Source: Candidatus Pelagibacter sp. RS39 (GTDB taxonomy: Bacteria > Pseudomonadota > Alphaproteobacteria > Pelagibacterales > Pelagibacteraceae). Taken from it: a stretch of DNA of 64,000 nucleotides. The position numbers and the translations under genes were made by a program. Numbering within the stretch: the first letter of the stretch is position 1; each line of letters opens with the position of its first letter. Below the pieces are notes generated by a model. The model did not search any database. It was not told where the DNA came from and saw only the letters and a list, made by a program, of their open reading frames with translations. Location of the stretch: assembly GCF_002101315.1 (NCBI RefSeq), contig NZ_CP020777.1, positions 806,001 to 870,000 of the forward strand. The letters are read 5' to 3'. Below are positions 51,126 to 59,243 of the stretch, one piece after another.

Positions 51126-51542
51126 ATGTTAGAAAAATTTAATGGGATATTTTATTTAATAATTTATTTAGTTCACTTTATTGGAGTTGGTGTTTACGCA
51201 TTTCAAACTATTTTTGGCACTAAAGGCTTCATGGAAAGATTTGGTATAGATCCAAGTGGAGCAATAATGATTAGAATGGCAGGAGCGTTCATGCTTGCTG
51301 TATTTTTAATGTCAATCTATGTAGGTTTTATAAGACCAGGGGGTTTGGAAAATACATGGGGATTCTTAAATTTAGTTTTTATAAATAATCTGTGTATTTT
51401 TTTATGTAATTTTTATTCTATTAAAATAGATAAAACAGGTGTGAACGAGAAAACTACAAACGAAGGTGTTATTGCACCGTTTGTATTTACGGTTATGAGT
51501 GCAATTTTATGCTACGGTTTAGCAGATAAGATATACACCTAA
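51126..51542 (+). CDS. Four-helix membrane protein of unknown function
   Basis: 138 residues with four hydrophobic segments: IFYLIIYLVHFIGVGVYAF, MIRMAGAFMLAVFLMSIYVG, FLNLVFINNLCIFLCNFYS, and APFVFTVMSAILCYGLA. Loops are short. No family recognised. It is preceded by an AATAAAGGAAAA ribosome-binding region and followed after 4 bases by the TPR protein gene, so it is likely cotranscribed. Confidence 0.65.
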   Translation: MLEKFNGIFYLIIYLVHFIGVGVYAFQTIFGTKGFMERFGIDPSGAIMIRMAGAFMLAVFLMSIYVGFIRPGGLENTWGFLNLVFINNLCIFLCNFYSIKIDKTGVNEKTTNEGVIAPFVFTVMSAILCYGLADKIYT

Positions 51543-51546
51543 GGAA

Positions 51547-52095
51547 GTGAAAAAGATTTTATTTGTTTTTTTTATTTTATTATTTTCATCATCTTTATTC
51601 GCTGATGATAATAAAAAGGAAATTGATAAATTATTTATTCAATTAAAAAGTGCTCTAAATTTTGAAAATTCCAAAAAGATAGAAGATAAAATTTGGGATC
51701 TTTGGACTACTCACCCATCAAAAAATAATTTAACAAAGTTATTAGCTGATGGTTCATCTGCAATGATGGATAATAAACTTGATGCTGCTTATGATAAATT
51801 TACTGAAGTGATTGAGCTTGATCCCAATTGGGCTGAAGCATGGAATAAAAGAGCAACAGTACTATATTTGATGGGTAAATATGAATTATCACAAGCTGAT
51901 ATTGATAAAGTGCTTATGATTGAAAAAAGACATTTCGGTGCACTAACAGGCCAAGGTTTAGTTCAGACAGCTTTAAAAAACTACCAAAAAGCCATTGATA
52001 GTTACATTGAAGCTCATAAAGTTCATCCATTTATGAAGTCTCCTATGATTATGATAGAAAAGCTTCAAATTGAATTACAAAAACAAAGTATTTGA
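51547..52095 (+). CDS. Secreted tetratricopeptide repeat protein
   Basis: 182 residues beginning at GTG, with a signal peptide (MKKILFVFFILLFSSSLFA). Two or three TPR units are visible: AAYDKFTEVIELDPNWAEAW, KRATVLYLMGKYELSQADID and LTGQGLVQTALKNYQKAIDS. It is probably a periplasmic protein-protein interaction module. The partner is unknown; the small-gene neighbourhood gives no clear hint. Confidence 0.8.
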   Translation: MKKILFVFFILLFSSSLFADDNKKEIDKLFIQLKSALNFENSKKIEDKIWDLWTTHPSKNNLTKLLADGSSAMMDNKLDAAYDKFTEVIELDPNWAEAWNKRATVLYLMGKYELSQADIDKVLMIEKRHFGALTGQGLVQTALKNYQKAIDSYIEAHKVHPFMKSPMIMIEKLQIELQKQSI

Positions 52096-52097
52096 AA

Positions 52098-52319
52098 ATG
52101 TTTCCAAAAAAATATTCTAATCTTTTATTTATATTAGTTATGGGATTTGGGATGAGTCTTTTAATGACATTAATTATTACTTATATAAATACAGGAATGG
52201 ATAATGAATATGTTGATCGTTTTATTAAAGCATGGTCAGTAAGTCTTCCTATTGCAATAATTGCTGCCCTTCTTGTAGGTCCTCCGATTAAAAAATTTGT
52301 AGATAAAATTACCAAATAA
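52098..52319 (+). CDS. DUF2798-like small membrane protein
   Basis: 73 residues from the ATG at 52098; a TTG at 52092 overlapping the previous stop is possible. Two hydrophobic segments (LLFILVMGFGMSLLMTLIIT and WSVSLPIAIIAALLVGPPI) end with KKFVDKI, the typical DUF2798 layout. Function unknown. It is next in the same-strand run before the SMR pair. Confidence 0.7.
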   Translation: MFPKKYSNLLFILVMGFGMSLLMTLIITYINTGMDNEYVDRFIKAWSVSLPIAIIAALLVGPPIKKFVDKITK

Positions 52320-52334
52320 GAATATCTTTTATTT

Positions 52335-52670
52335 GTGAGTAACGTTATAGCTTTTCTAATTCTTATACTTGCTGTCATATTAGGAACTGCAGCAAATAGT
52401 TTTGCAAAAAGTGCAAATGGTTTCACATTATTAGTTCCTAGTCTAATTACTGCGATTACAATAATTGGCTGCATGTTTACTCTTTCAATAGTGATGAAAA
52501 CTATACCTGTTGGTATCACTTATGCATCTTTTGCTGGTCTGTGCATAGTAGCAACTTCGATTGTTGGAATATATAAATTTAACCAAGTGCCTGATCTTTT
52601 CACAATCATTGGTTTGATATTAATTATTTCAGGAGTTTTAATTGTTAACCTTCTGGGTAAAACAGGATAA
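52335..52670 (+). CDS. SMR-family (EmrE-fold) membrane protein, subunit 1
   Basis: 111 residues, GTG start, four membrane helices. The fold is clear from the C-terminal LFTIIGLILIISGVLIVNLLG and from TIPVGITYASFAGLCI, equivalent to the IPTGIAYAIWSG helix of EmrE. In helix 1, where EmrE has the essential Glu14 (ILAEVIGT), this protein has ILAVILGT, with Val. It is 3 bases before a paralogue, so the two probably form a heterodimer. It may not be a proton-coupled drug exporter. Confidence 0.8.
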   Translation: MSNVIAFLILILAVILGTAANSFAKSANGFTLLVPSLITAITIIGCMFTLSIVMKTIPVGITYASFAGLCIVATSIVGIYKFNQVPDLFTIIGLILIISGVLIVNLLGKTG

Positions 52671-52673
52671 TTT

Positions 52674-53009
52674 ATGGCAAATTTGTCTGGTTATATTTTT
52701 TTAATTTTAGCGATCATTCTTGGGATAACTTCAAATGGTTTTTTAAAATCTACAAATGGATTTACAATAATTGGACCAACTATCTTTTGTATCATATCTA
52801 TAGTTGCTTGTATTTTTTGTTTATCTAAAGCCATGAATATAATTCCAGTTGGTTTTACATATGCAACCTATGGAGGTTTAACAATAACAGCTGTAACGTT
52901 ATTTGGAGTTTTTAAATATCAACAAATTCCAAATCTTTATGGAATAATTGGAATTAGTTTAATTATTGTAGGTGTGATTCTTTTAAATACCTTGGGTAAA
53001 ACTAGCTAG
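52674..53009 (+). CDS. SMR-family (EmrE-fold) membrane protein, subunit 2
   Basis: 111 residues, four membrane helices, collinear with its neighbour: GYIFLILAIILGITSNGFLK, IIPVGFTYATYGGLTITAVT and LYGIIGISLIIVGVILLNTL. The position of EmrE Glu14 is Ile here. Both members of the pair have lost the acidic residue while keeping the rest of the fold. The 3' end overlaps the convergent phosphatase gene by 8 bases. Confidence 0.8.
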   Translation: MANLSGYIFLILAIILGITSNGFLKSTNGFTIIGPTIFCIISIVACIFCLSKAMNIIPVGFTYATYGGLTITAVTLFGVFKYQQIPNLYGIIGISLIIVGVILLNTLGKTS

Positions 53010-53805
53010 AAACTGGTTTTAAAATTTTGAGCATTTTCTTATGAAGACTGTTATTAGCAGAACAAATAATATTTCCAGCTTTCTTAGCATCATCATTTTT
53101 CCAAGTTGAGACTACTCCTTTTGCAGCTTCAATGATTGGTATCAAAGCATGAATATCCCAAATCTTATTTCCACATTGAATTACAACATCTAATTTACCC
53201 TCAGCAAAATGAGAATAACTTAAAGCATCTGAACATGGGAACTGCATTCTTTTCAAAATTTGAGGAATTTTTTTTTGTTTGTTCAATGATAAACTTCCAT
53301 GAAAAGCTGCAGACAATTTCATATTAGAATAAGTAGCTTTTTGATTCACAAATATTCTCTTTTTTTTTCCATTTTCCGAAACATGGGCAGAATTAAAAGA
53401 GGTATTAAAATAAAATTTTTTAAGAATTGGAAAATTAGCAAGACCTATGACTGGATTACCTTGATAATTTAATGATATTAAGTTACTCCACGTTGGATTA
53501 CCTATCACAAATGATCTAGTTCCATCTATGGGATCTATAACCCATGAATAATCGCTTTTAGTTTTTTTGTGGCCAAATTCCTCACCTATAATTTGGTGAT
53601 TTGGAAACTTTTTTTTAATCTCATTTCTAATGAATCTCTCAAAAGCCTTATCTGCAGTTGTGACAGGATCATAACCACTTCTGAGTTTGTTCGATACTTT
53701 AAAGGGTTTGTTTAATTTAGAGTAATAAAATTTAGTTAATTTCTTAGCTAAATTTTCAATGAATTTAGAATAAAGTTTATAATCTGATGATTTTAAAATT
53801 TGCAC
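53002..53805 (-). CDS. Inositol monophosphatase family phosphatase (histidinol-phosphatase-like)
   Basis: 267 residues with the lithium-sensitive metal-dependent phosphatase motifs: VTTADKAFERFIR, IIGEEFGHK (Glu ligand), WVIDPIDGTRSFVIG (Asp-Pro-x-Asp-Gly), and near the end NKIWDIHALIPIIEAAKGVV (Trp-Asp). The DALSYSHFAEGKLDVVIQ block and the overall form resemble HisN-type histidinol-phosphate phosphatases, so histidine synthesis is likely but not certain. Confidence 0.85.
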   Translation of the reverse strand: MQILKSSDYKLYSKFIENLAKKLTKFYYSKLNKPFKVSNKLRSGYDPVTTADKAFERFIRNEIKKKFPNHQIIGEEFGHKKTKSDYSWVIDPIDGTRSFVIGNPTWSNLISLNYQGNPVIGLANFPILKKFYFNTSFNSAHVSENGKKKRIFVNQKATYSNMKLSAAFHGSLSLNKQKKIPQILKRMQFPCSDALSYSHFAEGKLDVVIQCGNKIWDIHALIPIIEAAKGVVSTWKNDDAKKAGNIICSANNSLHKKMLKILKPVSS

Positions 53806-53870
53806 ACCGCTCTAATACTATTTTATTACTATTGATTAAAGTAAAATTTTAAATAATGATTTAAAAATAG

Positions 53871-54971
53871 ATGAAATTAGAGTTAAAAGATAACAAGATA
53901 TTTTTTGAAAGCAAAGGTCTTAAAAAAGAGATCCACCCATTTTGGCTTAGAGAAAGGGTTAATGGAGAAAATTTTGTTGATAAGTCTACCCAACAAAGAT
54001 TATTCGATCCAACTCAATTAAAAGAAAACATTCAAATTAAAAATTTAAACTTATCTAGTGATTTTTTGGAAATTAAATTCAATGACGGGGCTTCAACAAA
54101 AATTGCTATAGTTGATATTTTTAAGGAATTCTCAAATATTAATGATGTTAAACAAATCGAAAAAATAAAATGGGACTCCTCATTTAAAGATCAAAATACT
54201 TTCGAATTCAAAGATAATCTATTTGAAACTGATGAGATGTACAAAGCCTTAGTCAATTTTTATCAATATGGTTTTGTAATCTTTAAAAATGTGCCAACAA
54301 AAAATAATTTTATAATAGATTTTGCAAATTCAATAGGAAGTGTGAGGCGTACAAATTTTGGTGAGTTTTTTAATGTAAAATCAAAACCAAATCCAAATGA
54401 CTTAGCTTACACCTCTTTGCCATTGGCTCCTCATACAGATAATCCTTATAGAAATCCTGTGCCTTGTATTCAAATGCTTCACTGTATTGAAAATGAAGTT
54501 ACGGGTGGTTTGTCAACGCTAGTTGATGGATATACTGTTTCTGAGAAACTAAAAAAAGATTTTCCAGAATATTATAAAATTTTAACTGAGGTAAAGATAC
54601 GTTTTCAATTTATTGATGAAAGTGTGATTTTAGAGGATTGGGCTGAAATGATACAGCTAGATGAAAATGGTAATTTTAAACAAGTGCGTTTTAGTCCACG
54701 ATTAGATTTTGTTCCATTAATTGATAAAGAAAAATTAGATTTATTTTATTCTGCGAGAAAAAAAATATCTGAACTTTATAATTCAGAAAATTACAGAATA
54801 GAATTTAAACTTCTTCCAGGTGATCTGTTAATGATGGATAACTATAGATTGTTACATGGTAGAACCACTTATGATGCTAATGAAGGAAATCGTTTTCTTC
54901 AGGGATGTTATATTGATTATGATAGCACTGAGGGAAGGCTTAAACATTTAAAAAGAAAATTTAATTATTAA
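53871..54971 (+). CDS. Gamma-butyrobetaine dioxygenase-like Fe(II)/2-oxoglutarate oxygenase
   Basis: 366 residues. The N-terminal domain (1-90) has HPFWLRERVNGENFVDKSTQ and FDPTQL, typical of the DUF971-like domain of gamma-butyrobetaine and trimethyllysine hydroxylases. The TauD-like catalytic domain follows: His-x-Asp in APHTDNPYRNPVP, the distal histidine in DNYRLLHGRTTYD, and the 2-oxoglutarate arginine in GNRFLQGCYIDYD. It may make or use carnitine-type betaines. Stop shared with the convergent azoreductase gene. Confidence 0.88.
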   Translation: MKLELKDNKIFFESKGLKKEIHPFWLRERVNGENFVDKSTQQRLFDPTQLKENIQIKNLNLSSDFLEIKFNDGASTKIAIVDIFKEFSNINDVKQIEKIKWDSSFKDQNTFEFKDNLFETDEMYKALVNFYQYGFVIFKNVPTKNNFIIDFANSIGSVRRTNFGEFFNVKSKPNPNDLAYTSLPLAPHTDNPYRNPVPCIQMLHCIENEVTGGLSTLVDGYTVSEKLKKDFPEYYKILTEVKIRFQFIDESVILEDWAEMIQLDENGNFKQVRFSPRLDFVPLIDKEKLDLFYSARKKISELYNSENYRIEFKLLPGDLLMMDNYRLLHGRTTYDANEGNRFLQGCYIDYDSTEGRLKHLKRKFNY

Positions 54972-55549
54972 GATAAATTTTCTATCTGTTTCTCAGCTTC
55001 TTTTATTGATTTTTCATAATCTAGTGACATTTGGTCTGCACTTACTACCTCAACCTTTTCTATACCGAAAAAATTTAAAATAAACTTCAGCCAAGGAGTA
55101 AGAAAATCCTCATTACTATTTAGTTTTGTTCCACCGGAAGTAATTACTAAATAAGCTTTTTTATTCTTTAATAACCCTTCTCTTCTTCCGTTTGGTTTGA
55201 ATCTAAAAGTTTCCCCTACTCTGGCTGCAAGATCCGACCAGGCTTTTAAAGTTGCTGGAGGTCCATAATTATAAATTGGAGCAGAAATTATTATAATATC
55301 ACTCTCTTTTAATTCTTTAACAAGTGTATCTGAAAGTTTGAACATTTTTTTATGTGTCTCTGTTTGATCTTTTGGATCTATTTTCATTCCTGACTCTGTT
55401 AAATTAGACACAAAAACCATTTCATCATTTAGATCTCTATATATAACTTCATCATCAGGTTTTTTTATTTTATCCAAAAGTTTTTTTGCTAAAGCTCTTG
55501 AAGTTGAGCCATCTTTTCTAGCACTAGAGTCTATTTGATAAATTTTCAT
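54968..55549 (-). CDS. azoR: FMN-dependent NADH:quinone/azo reductase
   Basis: 193-residue flavodoxin-fold enzyme. It starts IYQIDSSARKDGSTSRALAK, where the phosphate-binding loop contacts FMN, then IIISAPIYNYGPPATLKAWSD and AYLVITSGGT, all typical of AzoR/AcpD. It likely reduces quinones or related electrophiles to limit stress. It is upstream of nothing obvious and 8 bases downstream of the CcdA gene start on the same strand. Confidence 0.87.
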   Translation of the reverse strand: MKIYQIDSSARKDGSTSRALAKKLLDKIKKPDDEVIYRDLNDEMVFVSNLTESGMKIDPKDQTETHKKMFKLSDTLVKELKESDIIIISAPIYNYGPPATLKAWSDLAARVGETFRFKPNGRREGLLKNKKAYLVITSGGTKLNSNEDFLTPWLKFILNFFGIEKVEVVSADQMSLDYEKSIKEAEKQIENLS

Positions 55550-55557
55550 AATTTAAT

Positions 55558-56265
55558 TTACCCAAAATTTTGTAAGAATGGAAAAATATTTAATAAATAA
55601 TATCCCAAGGCTTGCAATTGATTAGTTAATATTAAAATACCAGTAATTAATAGAATTATTCCACCTATTTTTGACACTAAATTAATATTCTTTCTAAAGT
55701 TTTTTGAAAAGATAAGGAACCTTTGAATTAAATAACCTGATAAGATAAACGGAATAGCTAATCCAATAGAATAAAAGGATAACAACAATATTCCTTGGCT
55801 TAAACTCTCTTCAGTTGCGGCTAAAACTAAAATAGATCCTAAAATAGGTCCAATACATGGTGTCCAACCAAATGCAAATGCCATTCCTATTAATATTGGG
55901 CTAAATATACTTTTATTAATATTTGTTTGAATTCTCCTTTCATAATTTAAAAATTTTAAATTTATTATTCCAATTATATGAAGCGATAAGATTATTATTA
56001 TTAGTCCTGCAGCTATTCTTAATTCATAAGAATTCTCTAGAAAAATTTGTCCAAGAAAAGTTGAGGCTGCTCCAAAAGTTATAAAGACTAAAGAAAAGCC
56101 AACTGTAAATAGAATAATTGGAAATAAATTGATGTGCTTTTTATCAACAAGTTCATCTATAGAACTTCCAGAAATATAAGAAATATAACCAGGTATGAGT
56201 GGTAAAACACATGGTGATAAAAAACTTATCAATCCAGCTCCAAATGCAATAATTAATTCAATCAT
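55558..56265 (-). CDS. ccdA: CcdA-type thiol transport membrane protein
   Basis: 235 residues with six hydrophobic segments. It moves reducing equivalents from thioredoxin across the inner membrane for cytochrome c maturation. The two redox cysteines are in FLSPCVLPLIPGYISYISG near residue 18 and in FAFGWTPCIGPILGSIL near residue 130, the standard CcdA arrangement. It overlaps the FAH-family gene by one base. Confidence 0.92.
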   Translation of the reverse strand: MIELIIAFGAGLISFLSPCVLPLIPGYISYISGSSIDELVDKKHINLFPIILFTVGFSLVFITFGAASTFLGQIFLENSYELRIAAGLIIIILSLHIIGIINLKFLNYERRIQTNINKSIFSPILIGMAFAFGWTPCIGPILGSILVLAATEESLSQGILLLSFYSIGLAIPFILSGYLIQRFLIFSKNFRKNINLVSKIGGIILLITGILILTNQLQALGYYLLNIFPFLQNFG

Positions 56266-57110
56266 TATTTTTCTTTAACAACTTTCAATTTTTGTTCGCC
56301 AAGATTATCTACTCTTAAAATCATTTCATCACCATCTTTTAAATAATCTGGTGGTGTCATCCCCATTCCTACTCCCGCTGGTGTGCCTGTCGTAATAATA
56401 TCACCCGGCATTAAAGTTATAAATTGACTAATATGTGAAATTAAAAAATTAAAATTAAATATCATTAAACTGGTATTTCCAGTTTGTCTTCTTTTTCCAT
56501 TAAGATCTAATGATAGATTTAGATTAAATAAATCATCAATTTCATCTTTTGTTACCAAATATGGACCCAATGGACCAAAGGTGTCTCCAGATTTTCCTTT
56601 TACCCATTGACCACCTCTATCTTTTTGCCATTCTCTCTCACTTATATCATTACAAATACAATAACCTAATACAAAGTCTTGAGCTTCATCTTCTTTTACA
56701 TATTTGGTTTTACTTCCAATTACCATTGCAATTTCAACTTCGTGATCTAAAGACTTTGAATTTTTTGGTATTACAATACTGTCGTTTGGCCCAACAATAC
56801 AATTTGGTGATTTATTAAAAACAATCGGTTCTTTTGGGGCATCAGAATTTGTTTCCTCAGCATGTGCCTTGTAATTTAAACCAATTGCAATAAAATTTGC
56901 TGGTTTAGTTGCACAGGGTCCAACTCTTTGCTTACTATCAATCAATGGAAGTGAATTTAGATCTAGATTTTTTATTTTTTTGATAGTCTCAAAATTTAAC
57001 GTCTCAGGATTTAAATCATCAATAATAGAGGATAGGTCTCTATATTTATTTTCATTATCAATTAATGCAGGTTTTTCAGATCCAGTTTCACCTATTCTTA
57101 ATAATTTCAT
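56265..57110 (-). CDS. Fumarylacetoacetate hydrolase family protein
   Basis: 281 residues: an N-terminal MKLLRIGETGSEKPALID arm and the FAH catalytic domain with IAIGLNYKAHAEETN, the metal residues in LDHEVEIAMVIG, NDISEREWQ and ITTGTPAGVGMGMTPPDYLK at the end. These residues are typical of ureidoglycolate lyase-like, 2-keto-3-deoxyfuconate and acylpyruvate hydrolases. Together with the sugar-type cluster that follows, a keto-deoxy sugar acid role is possible. Confidence 0.88.
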   Translation of the reverse strand: MKLLRIGETGSEKPALIDNENKYRDLSSIIDDLNPETLNFETIKKIKNLDLNSLPLIDSKQRVGPCATKPANFIAIGLNYKAHAEETNSDAPKEPIVFNKSPNCIVGPNDSIVIPKNSKSLDHEVEIAMVIGSKTKYVKEDEAQDFVLGYCICNDISEREWQKDRGGQWVKGKSGDTFGPLGPYLVTKDEIDDLFNLNLSLDLNGKRRQTGNTSLMIFNFNFLISHISQFITLMPGDIITTGTPAGVGMGMTPPDYLKDGDEMILRVDNLGEQKLKVVKEK

Positions 57111-57171
57111 ATTTTTCTTCCTGGACTAAAAAAATTAGTTACTTTTGTAGTAAATGAATTTTATTCACTAG

Positions 57172-58074
57172 TCAATGATTTGCGGTTCTTGCTAATCGAG
57201 CTGCACCCCGAACACCGCTTGCATCACCAAATTTAGGTTTTAAGAAAGTCCCCTCAAATTCACCCCCTGCTACAAATTTTTTCATTTTTTGTTTAATTTC
57301 ATCTAAAAAATTTATTTCGTTAGATACCCCGCCCCCGAAAACAAACACATCTGGATCAATAATATTAACAACAGTCGCTAAAGACATGGCGAGTTGATCT
57401 TTATATTTATCAATTAATTTTTCTGCATCTAAATCAAGTTTTCTATGCATCTCAAATATCTTTTGGGCAGATAAATCCTTTTTAAACTCATTTTTGAACG
57501 CTTTAGAAATACCTATACCCGCAACAAAGTTTTCTATTTCCCCAGCTCTTAAATTGGTTTTTTTTATTTGAACACCTTCAATACAAGCACTCGGTATTTG
57601 ATTGTGCCCCCATTCTCCAGTAATCCCATTAGGTCCATTGACAATTCGTTTATCTATAACTAAACCGCCTCCAACACCAGATCCAAGAATTACCCCAAAA
57701 ACAATTTTATAGTGTTTTCCAGAACCATCTATTGCCTCTGATAAAGCAAAACAGTTTGCATCATTTTCACAATAAATTTCTTTACCAATCTCACTCCGTA
57801 AATCTCTTTGTAAAGGTTTGCCATTTATCCAAAAAGAATTAGGCGCATTTTTAACTAGTCCTGTTTGAATAGAATGAATCCCTGGATGACATACACCCAC
57901 TGGTAATTCTTTACCAGCTTTACGCTCAAGTTCGATAACTATTTTTTTAATTATGGATAATGTATCTTTATAATTTTTGGGAACTTCGGTTCTTTCTCTA
58001 TGATGCTCATTGCCAACATCATCTAATAATACATACTCTATTTTACTTGCCCCAAGATCAATACCAATCTGCAT
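57172..58074 (-). CDS. ROK-family sugar kinase lacking the zinc cysteines
   Basis: 300 residues. ATP motif IGIDLGASKIEYVLLDDVG at the start, catalytic Asp in CENDANCFALSEA, GVILGSGVGGGLVIDKRIV, and GEWGHN. In ROK kinases the next block is Cys-x-Cys-Gly-x-x-Gly-Cys-x-Glu, which binds zinc. Here it reads KTNLRAGEIENF, so all three Cys positions are changed (Lys, Asn, Glu). It probably phosphorylates fructose or a related sugar. It is last in the operon after IolD and the Gfo/Idh gene. Confidence 0.87.
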   Translation of the reverse strand: MQIGIDLGASKIEYVLLDDVGNEHHRERTEVPKNYKDTLSIIKKIVIELERKAGKELPVGVCHPGIHSIQTGLVKNAPNSFWINGKPLQRDLRSEIGKEIYCENDANCFALSEAIDGSGKHYKIVFGVILGSGVGGGLVIDKRIVNGPNGITGEWGHNQIPSACIEGVQIKKTNLRAGEIENFVAGIGISKAFKNEFKKDLSAQKIFEMHRKLDLDAEKLIDKYKDQLAMSLATVVNIIDPDVFVFGGGVSNEINFLDEIKQKMKKFVAGGEFEGTFLKPKFGDASGVRGAARLARTANH

Positions 58075-58077
58075 ATT

Positions 58078-59238
58078 TTATCTCATTAATTTATTTATTT
58101 CTTTATTAATAAAAAGTTTTGGAATTTTACATGTTGTACTAAGTCTAATTGGTTTATTTGTTTTAGCGGATTGCATAGTTGATTGTATCAAGTCAAGAAC
58201 ATGCAAAGATACTTCTCCATTGCATCTATGTATCTTTTGTTTATCAATACAATAAGCCATTTCTGCAAGACCAACTCCTCTGTAATTAGCGTTAGTAGGT
58301 GACTCATTTGCTCTAGAACTTTGCGTTCTAATATTAATTTTTCCTAGCGGCATTTGATTTGTTTTAAATTCTTTCCATGGGCTTCCTAATTTTTTACAAA
58401 CATAAACTGAACCACCAAACATATTAGGATCTGGCACAATCATTGAACCTTTGGTTCCATAAAGTTCAATATGATTTCTTTGATGGGCTATAACATCAAA
58501 AGATAAAGTGAGTCTGATTATGCTTCCATTTTCAAATATGATTGTTGTAAAATATGTCGTTGGACATTCTACCTTAATTCTTTTTCCCTTTTTAGGACCA
58601 ATACCAATTGTTCTAAATCGTGAACCTTTCATTAAACTTGCTGCTTTTACCTCTTTGGCTGGACCCAATAAATTTACTAATGCAGTGAGATAGTAAGGTC
58701 CCATATCAATTACTGGACCACCTTCTTTTTTTGCAAACCATGGTTCTGGGTTTGGATGGTAAGATTGAACCCCTGGAAAAGCAAAAATCGCATTACCTAA
58801 ATTTACTTTGCCTATACTTTTGCTTTCTAATAATTCTTTCGATTTTTGATTGCCTCCTCCTAAAAAAGTATCTGGAGCATTTCCTAAATATAATTTCTTT
58901 TTTTTTGAGAGCTTTAGTAATTCTTTTCCGTCTTTTAAATTAATTGCTAGTGGTTTTTCTGAGTATACATGTTTACCATTTAACAAAGACTTTTTTGCAA
59001 TTTGGTAATGAACTTTTGGAGGGGTTAGATTTAATATTATTTCAACCTGTTTATCTTTTAGTAAATTACTTACTGAAACTGCTTTAATTTTATAAATTTT
59101 AGCACATTTCTTAGCTGCTTTTTCTTTAACATCTGCACATTTAATGATTTTAAAATTTTTGAAATATTTGTGAGCTCTGAAATATGTTTCTGCGATATGA
59201 CCACAACCAATTAAGCCAACTTTAAATACTTTACTCAT
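58078..59238 (-). CDS. Gfo/Idh/MocA family oxidoreductase
   Basis: 386-residue NAD(P)-dependent dehydrogenase: KVGLIGCGHIAETYFRAHK at the start, then VYSEKPLAINLKDGKELL with the catalytic Glu-Lys-Pro, and GGPVIDMGPYYLTALVNLLG in the second domain. The family includes inositol 2-dehydrogenase and many sugar oxidoreductases. It lies between the IolD gene (5 bases) and ROK kinase gene (3 bases), so a ring or aldose substrate is plausible. Confidence 0.9.
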   Translation of the reverse strand: MSKVFKVGLIGCGHIAETYFRAHKYFKNFKIIKCADVKEKAAKKCAKIYKIKAVSVSNLLKDKQVEIILNLTPPKVHYQIAKKSLLNGKHVYSEKPLAINLKDGKELLKLSKKKKLYLGNAPDTFLGGGNQKSKELLESKSIGKVNLGNAIFAFPGVQSYHPNPEPWFAKKEGGPVIDMGPYYLTALVNLLGPAKEVKAASLMKGSRFRTIGIGPKKGKRIKVECPTTYFTTIIFENGSIIRLTLSFDVIAHQRNHIELYGTKGSMIVPDPNMFGGSVYVCKKLGSPWKEFKTNQMPLGKINIRTQSSRANESPTNANYRGVGLAEMAYCIDKQKIHRCNGEVSLHVLDLIQSTMQSAKTNKPIRLSTTCKIPKLFINKEINKLMR

Positions 59239-59243
59239 TAGGG

